Of a DNA stretch of 17,719 bases, positions 14,401 to 17,719 are shown piece after piece. Positions within the stretch are counted from its first letter, which is position 1. Every line of letters begins with the position of its first letter. The stretch is from an uncultured Bacteroidota bacterium (GTDB lineage: Bacteria; Bacteroidota; Bacteroidia; Chitinophagales; Chitinophagaceae). The notes under the pieces were generated by a model that saw only the letters and a program-made list of their open reading frames with translations, was not told the origin of the DNA and did not search any database. The translations under genes were made by a program, and so were the position numbers. The stretch is taken from contig CAMPKR010000009.1 of NCBI GenBank assembly GCA_946887345.1, positions 1-17,719 of the forward strand, in the 5' to 3' direction.

Positions 14401-16512
14401 CGATATAGAACCACCTTGAGCGTTAATGTAACGTTCACTGATGGTTCTCAGTGTAGTGAGGTTAAATATCTGCGATACGTCGCAGCCCAGGGCCATCAGG
14501 TGTGGCAGCCTTGGCAGGTTGTTATATCCCTCAGGGTTGTTCAGGTTAAAATCAAAGTTTCCCGCTGACGCGTGTCCGTGGAAGGTGATCCAATGTACAC
14601 CGCTGTCTATCATTGCATTTACTAGCTCGCTTCCTGTTTGGTCCAGTGGTGTCGTCGTGTTTTTTGCAACTGTAGTTACAAGCGCACCGTAATAGGGCTT
14701 TTCTATTACTGTCTTGCCTTTGTTCAGGGTATTGAGCAGTGTTGCTTGCAGGCCCAGGTCACTACCACCTGCTATGTGTATGAATGATTTTTTCCACTTT
14801 TCACTTTCAAACGCAGGTTGTGTAGCAGGCACCAGCGCAGCTTCATACAGCTTCACTTTGTTTAGGTAATTAGCTATTTCCAGGCCATTCCAGGCAGATA
14901 TACGGCCTATCCTTATTTTAGCTTTCAGGTCAGTTCCAAAGTTCCCCAGGTCCACGTCCGATCCCGGATCTCCGTATGTTGGTACTATCGGGAATGGATA
15001 CGTTATCTGGTTTTGCTGGTAATCCTTGTATTTATGGTAAAGTAAGCCTCGGCCCAGCAGCAGCGCATATTCTGGCTTCACGCTCCAGTTAGTATATGCA
15101 TGGTGCAGGAAGTTCCTGATAGATAGCGGGTGAATATCTATACCATAGGCAAACTGGTCATACAGCTCTTCTACATCAGCTATCACTACCGAGTATCCGC
15201 CACCTTCTGATGAACTGCGGTATTCCTTGTACTTCTGAACGTAGTCCTGTCCATCACTCGCAGTCCTCAGCTTGTTATGCGTAATGATCACATACTTGCC
15301 GGGGTTGTTTGAGAAGTTCGTAAAGTTGATCGTCTTCGAAGGAGTAATGTTGTTGATGAAATTGCTGTTGTGTGCTACCACTATCAGGTGACGGTCAATC
15401 AACGATGGATCAATGTAAAAACGTGTTACTCCTGGAGTCGTCGTGATGTCTCCGGTGTATATCTTGTTATGGGTCAGATCAAAAAGCCGCGGGCTCTGTC
15501 CCCCGGCGTTAAAATTGCTGAACTCCAGGTATTGGCTTGAGGAGTTGGGCTTCAGCATAAATTTAAAACTACTTTGGCCGCCCAGGTCACAGTTCCTTGC
15601 ATATACAATCTCAGCCTGGGCAGTACCTATCAGGTTAAAGCCCGTGAAAGCGAAAGGAGTGGTATAGCTGATTGTGTTGGTTGCTTGCAGCAATGAAGGC
15701 AATACAGGTATATTCCATTTTTCCACCACAGATGGTTCAGGGAACATTTCCAGCGTATCTATTTTTATTTGCTGGCTGTTGGCATATATCCTTATCGGAA
15801 GTTGCATGGCACTTTGGAACATTGCTGCAAGGTTAATTCTTACCTGCGCGTTCGGTCCACCGGCAAACACATTCGGGGTGTTGAGTGTCAGCGAAGCAGG
15901 CGATGCCAGTCCGCTTTCATTATCTACCCAGGCTTCTGCCTTATCAAACTGCGATGAGAACAGGTGATCTGACGCAGAATAAGTCGTGCCCGGCATGCAG
16001 TAATTCTTAAAATACTTGCCCGATGTAAACCATACATACTGCTCGGCAGGCGGTGGTGTTCCCGGTATAGGCGTTCCTACCACTGTCCACCTCGGGTAGT
16101 TTTGCGTACCGAAGGTCAGGTAATACGAAGCAGTATCAGAGAACAGGCTGATGCTGTCATTCGCATGCCAGTTGGGGTCTTGATAAAGCTTCTTGTCCAG
16201 GTTGCCGTTCGGTCCCTTTCCATAAAACTCTATGTAGTCGTTCGCACCCAGCGGACCTACGGTGGTCACATACAGGGGTATCGGTTGGCCGTCCCTGTAT
16301 ATCACGAACATGTTACCCGTCACTGTGTTGGCGATACCTGCTGCGTCCAGTGTGGCCCTGGTGATTCGATAGATGCCTTCATTGGCTATCTTCAGTTTAT
16401 AATAAGTTTTGCTGTAATCTATCCATTCATTCCCGAATGTCTGTGAGCGGCTGGTGAGTCCCAGCGCTAAAAAACAGCAGATTAAAATACTAAGGCGATA
16501 TACTTTTTTCAT
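11434..16512 (-). CDS. PorU2-like type IX secretion protease, peptidase C25 (gingipain) family
   Basis: From the ATG at 16512 the protein has 1692 residues. It starts with a signal peptide (KKVYRLSILICCFLALGLTSRSQ). A beta-rich N-terminal region runs to about 400. The C25 caspase/gingipain domain (about 404-779) begins near KYVIITHNKL and carries the catalytic pair: His in TFHGHAS (H647) and Cys in ALGCDVSQ (C677), 30 residues apart, close to the 33 of gingipain-type enzymes. A CARDB-like Ig domain follows (about 785-900), then further beta-sandwich modules. The last 113 residues (nt 11437-11775), starting NVLNYPNPF and ending GYGKMYIMR, resemble a T9SS type A sorting domain. PorU in P. gingivalis is the sortase that removes such domains and attaches cargo to lipid. 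This longer protein fits the group annotated PorU2, of unproven role. A start at 16590 would overlap the upstream gene by 59 nt and spoil the signal peptide. Confidence 0.85.
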   Translation of the reverse strand: MKKVYRLSILICCFLALGLTSRSQTFGNEWIDYSKTYYKLKIANEGIYRITRATLDAAGIANTVTGNMFVIYRDGQPIPLYVTTVGPLGANDYIEFYGKGPNGNLDKKLYQDPNWHANDSISLFSDTASYYLTFGTQNYPRWTVVGTPIPGTPPPAEQYVWFTSGKYFKNYCMPGTTYSASDHLFSSQFDKAEAWVDNESGLASPASLTLNTPNVFAGGPNAQVRINLAAMFQSAMQLPIRIYANSQQIKIDTLEMFPEPSVVEKWNIPVLPSLLQATNTISYTTPFAFTGFNLIGTAQAEIVYARNCDLGGQSSFKFMLKPNSSSQYLEFSNFNAGGQSPRLFDLTHNKIYTGDITTTPGVTRFYIDPSLIDRHLIVVAHNSNFINNITPSKTINFTNFSNNPGKYVIITHNKLRTASDGQDYVQKYKEYRSSSEGGGYSVVIADVEELYDQFAYGIDIHPLSIRNFLHHAYTNWSVKPEYALLLGRGLLYHKYKDYQQNQITYPFPIVPTYGDPGSDVDLGNFGTDLKAKIRIGRISAWNGLEIANYLNKVKLYEAALVPATQPAFESEKWKKSFIHIAGGSDLGLQATLLNTLNKGKTVIEKPYYGALVTTVAKNTTTPLDQTGSELVNAMIDSGVHWITFHGHASAGNFDFNLNNPEGYNNLPRLPHLMALGCDVSQIFNLTTLRTISERYINAQGGSISVIAQDNLGYTSFHEPYLQRFYGSISKNNYINTLGGHYNYAYDSTLLGYNIQDPTSFYFTEIESFILLGDPATKVYSIPKPDYHVSDGSITSTPGTVTTSLDSFQLNITAFNLGKASTDTSATVSDTVMVKIEHTNPQGVTDLVGVYPMVNLFNQKDLYVNIAIDKGFDIGLNKYRVTIDPENKYDENSETNNGGIFNLFIYSDRLIPIYPHEFAIVGQQGVTLKASTLNPFRPDANYKIEIDTTEKFNSPLRQQHNTTSIGGVIKWQPSMTYQDSVVYYWRTALDSGNNTTPIWTNTSFIYLPSKSGWNQSHYYQYKKDKFTALSLDSSNRRFDFAIMNNQLFCNNKVFYPGDQVNDIKIMMNDVDIQRSGCPPYVGTIQIMVLDPLTAQRWQNPAGGQGGSYGHCLGTRNSEIFEFGVNDYNGRNNAANFLGTIPDGHYVLIRNMIYDPAYVPSFVNDWMGDAGGNNNLYNRLKGMGFSLIDSFTQKRAFIFMCKKNDNSFPITQKITAGATDKIDADFVIPSRGNKGSLISKTVGPAKEWQELKWRASAHDNLLQNDSLYVKVIGLGANNVETELFNTMNLDTSLAGLSANMFPRLRLEWYSKDTATYTSAQLNYWRVHYVPVPEAALNPIAHFSFNDSLSVGQTAELQLGIEELAGLPMDSMLVKYKVIDANGVAHNLGSARYKKLNGNDTLHASVKFDPSSYPGANYLFIEANPDDDQVEQYHPNNLGYLPFRVFSDKLNPLIDVTFDGIHILDKDIVSAKPFIKILLKDENKFLMLDDTSDLDVFIRYVGPVDNPNQGTPAEKLVFDGTLTKFIPAANTEKNEAVVEYKPTFLNDGIYELAVNGEDQSGNKSGATDYKVQFEVINKSTITNVLNYPNPFSTSTAFCFTLTGSQIPSQFKIQVLSVTGKVVREITRAELGPLHVGRNITEYKWDGKDQYGQMLGNGVYLYRVVTAINGQDIEHRANEGIDKFNRKGYGKMYIMR

Positions 16513-16531
16513 GATCCTGGAAGAAAATATT

Positions 16532-17692
16532 TTACGGGTTACGATTATCATATTCGGCGGTCGATCCTTCTGTTTCTTTGCGGGTGGCACTCTTGTTGAT
16601 GTCCAGTCGCAGGGAAATGATATGTGTATACAGCGGATTTGACTGTGTTAGCAAGCTGGTAAATGCATAGTCCACCATAAAGCCTTTAAACTTAAAGCCA
16701 AGGCCTACCGATGGTGAAAACAGGACTACTTTGCTTTGGTTAGTGGTATCTGCATCATCCAGCACGCTCTGGAAGTTACCCACGCCACCTCGCAGGAACA
16801 GCATGTTCTTATAGCTGGCTTCCAGTCCCAGGTGAGGGTCAAGGCTCAGCGCTTTCGATGAGATCAGTGTATTCCTCTTACCATCCGTGGTAATGTCCAG
16901 GTCTAGTTCCGCAAGGAACTGGAACTTGTTGTCCGAAGGCAGAAAGTACCTCGCAGCCCCTATGTTAAGGCGGGGTAGCATCACTTCATAGCTTTTTATC
17001 GGTATCTCATTTCCCGTCTGCTCAAATACTTCCTTGTCCCTTTCCGAGAGGTTGAAGCTCCATGCAGTGTAGGTAGTAGTTATGTCCTTGCCGGTGATGC
17101 CGAAGCGCCAGTCCTTATACCTTGCCTGCACGCCCACGTCTATGCCCAGGCCCCATGCGTTGGCCATAGATCCCAGGTGGCGGTAAATGATCTTGGCATT
17201 ACCACCCACAGTGGTCTGTATCTCGGGCTTGTTCTTGAAGATGGTCAGTGCCCTTGCATACGAAAGTATGAAGGCATAGTCGCCCGCCGTCATCGACTTC
17301 AGTTTGGTTTCGTCAAACGATCCGTCAGGCTGCACATAGTCTATCGTATTGGGTATGTCGTCTATCGCAAAGCGGAGCACAGAGAAAGCCACAACGTGTT
17401 TCTTGTCCTTCAGCGGCATTGCAACAGCACCGTAGTCATATTTCGCGTTGCCGGAAAAATACTCAGCGTGCATCAGCCCCGCCTGGTAATCCGATTTCAA
17501 ATTCATTAGTCCTGCAGGGTTCCAATAAGCCGATGTCACATCCCCAGAAGAGGCCGATTGCGCATTTGCCATCGCAAGACCCCTCGCTCCCACACCAATG
17601 TTTAGGTACTCATTCACGTAAATCCGTTTCTGTGCGAACGTACTTTGGGTACAAAGCGCACAGAGAACTACCAAAGTCGCTCTCAGCTTCAT
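16532..17692 (-). CDS. PorV/PorQ family outer-membrane protein (PorV2-like)
   Basis: The 386-residue protein has a signal peptide of about 20 residues (cleavage before QKRIY) and then the family's N-terminal signature NIGVGARGLAMANAQSA, followed by SAYWNPAGLMNL (54-65). The remainder is alternating amphipathic strands ending in an aromatic-rich final segment, as expected for a FadL-like 14-strand barrel. PorV carries T9SS cargo from the SprA translocon to PorU, and PorQ is a relative; this copy pairs with a PorU2-like gene 19 bp downstream, so it probably presents substrates to that protease. Direct evidence for that role is lacking. Cysteines at 11 and 14 lie inside the signal peptide and do not form a proper lipobox. 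Only 27 bases precede the ATG in this window, so its promoter and upstream neighbours cannot be judged. Confidence 0.85.
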   Translation of the reverse strand: MKLRATLVVLCALCTQSTFAQKRIYVNEYLNIGVGARGLAMANAQSASSGDVTSAYWNPAGLMNLKSDYQAGLMHAEYFSGNAKYDYGAVAMPLKDKKHVVAFSVLRFAIDDIPNTIDYVQPDGSFDETKLKSMTAGDYAFILSYARALTIFKNKPEIQTTVGGNAKIIYRHLGSMANAWGLGIDVGVQARYKDWRFGITGKDITTTYTAWSFNLSERDKEVFEQTGNEIPIKSYEVMLPRLNIGAARYFLPSDNKFQFLAELDLDITTDGKRNTLISSKALSLDPHLGLEASYKNMLFLRGGVGNFQSVLDDADTTNQSKVVLFSPSVGLGFKFKGFMVDYAFTSLLTQSNPLYTHIISLRLDINKSATRKETEGSTAEYDNRNP

Positions 17693-17719
17693 TAATCTGT
17701 AATTAATTGTGTTTATGAA

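Noticed and set aside
11834..16446. Plus-strand frames of 62-165 residues opposite the PorU2-like gene
   Set aside because: All lie inside a well-supported gene, lack domains and start sites, and are expected by chance.
16513..16590. Upstream ATG for the PorU2-like gene
   Set aside because: It overlaps the PorV2-like gene by 59 nt and puts 26 residues before a clean signal peptide.
17630..17660. Lipoprotein signal in the PorV2-like protein (cysteines 11 and 14)
   Set aside because: Neither cysteine is preceded by a lipobox with G, A or S at -1; an ordinary signal peptide fits better.
1..17719. CRISPR arrays, insertion sequences, tRNA genes and attachment sites
   Set aside because: No regularly spaced repeats, terminal inverted repeats, transposase motifs or cloverleaf patterns were seen.

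Overview
The window looks like chromosomal DNA from a member of the Bacteroidota, probably Chitinophagaceae or a close relative. The evidence is an ftsQ-ftsA-ftsZ cluster whose FtsZ carries a Bacteroidota-style tail, type IX secretion (T9SS) proteins (a PorV-family barrel beside a gingipain-fold C25 protease with a sorting-domain-like C-terminus), a DUF6089-like barrel, few Shine-Dalgarno sites, and one clear TTTG / TAnnTTTG promoter. It is ordinary, dense chromosome. I see no insertion sequence, phage, CRISPR array, tRNA or rRNA.

Left part (1-4424, + strand): the 3' end of the division cluster. It holds a left-truncated ftsQ with a very long lysine-rich tail, then ftsA and ftsZ. FtsA and FtsZ build the division ring and FtsQ is a periplasmic divisome scaffold.

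Middle (4425-5290): two spacers flank a small secreted protein gene. The first spacer holds a perfect inverted repeat, a pyrimidine-rich tract and a well-spaced sigma-54 (RpoN)-type -24/-12 promoter. The second begins with a strong UUCG terminator and holds two unassigned hairpins ahead of an ECF-type sigma factor gene.

5291-7292 (+): sigma factor, rsmE (16S rRNA m3U1498 methyltransferase) and a secreted DUF4159 protein, close or overlapping and probably one operon. The last gene converges with a minus-strand GT4-like glycosyltransferase (7289-8425), their stop codons overlapping. A divergent pair follows: a low-molecular-weight protein tyrosine phosphatase with its own Bacteroidota-type promoter, tightly coupled to hisS (histidyl-tRNA synthetase). 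A bidirectional terminator closes hisS.

Right part (10460-17692, - strand): read in the direction of transcription, a PorV-like outer-membrane protein, a 1692-residue PorU2-like C25 protease, a terminator, and a DUF6089-like barrel that is best started at a TTG codon. The first two look like a T9SS accessory pair (PorV2/PorU2 type).

I see no complete novel system. The items most worth following up are the sigma-54 promoter unit for the small secreted protein, the FtsQ tail, the PorU2/PorV2 pair and the overlapping terminator and promoter before the DUF6089 gene.
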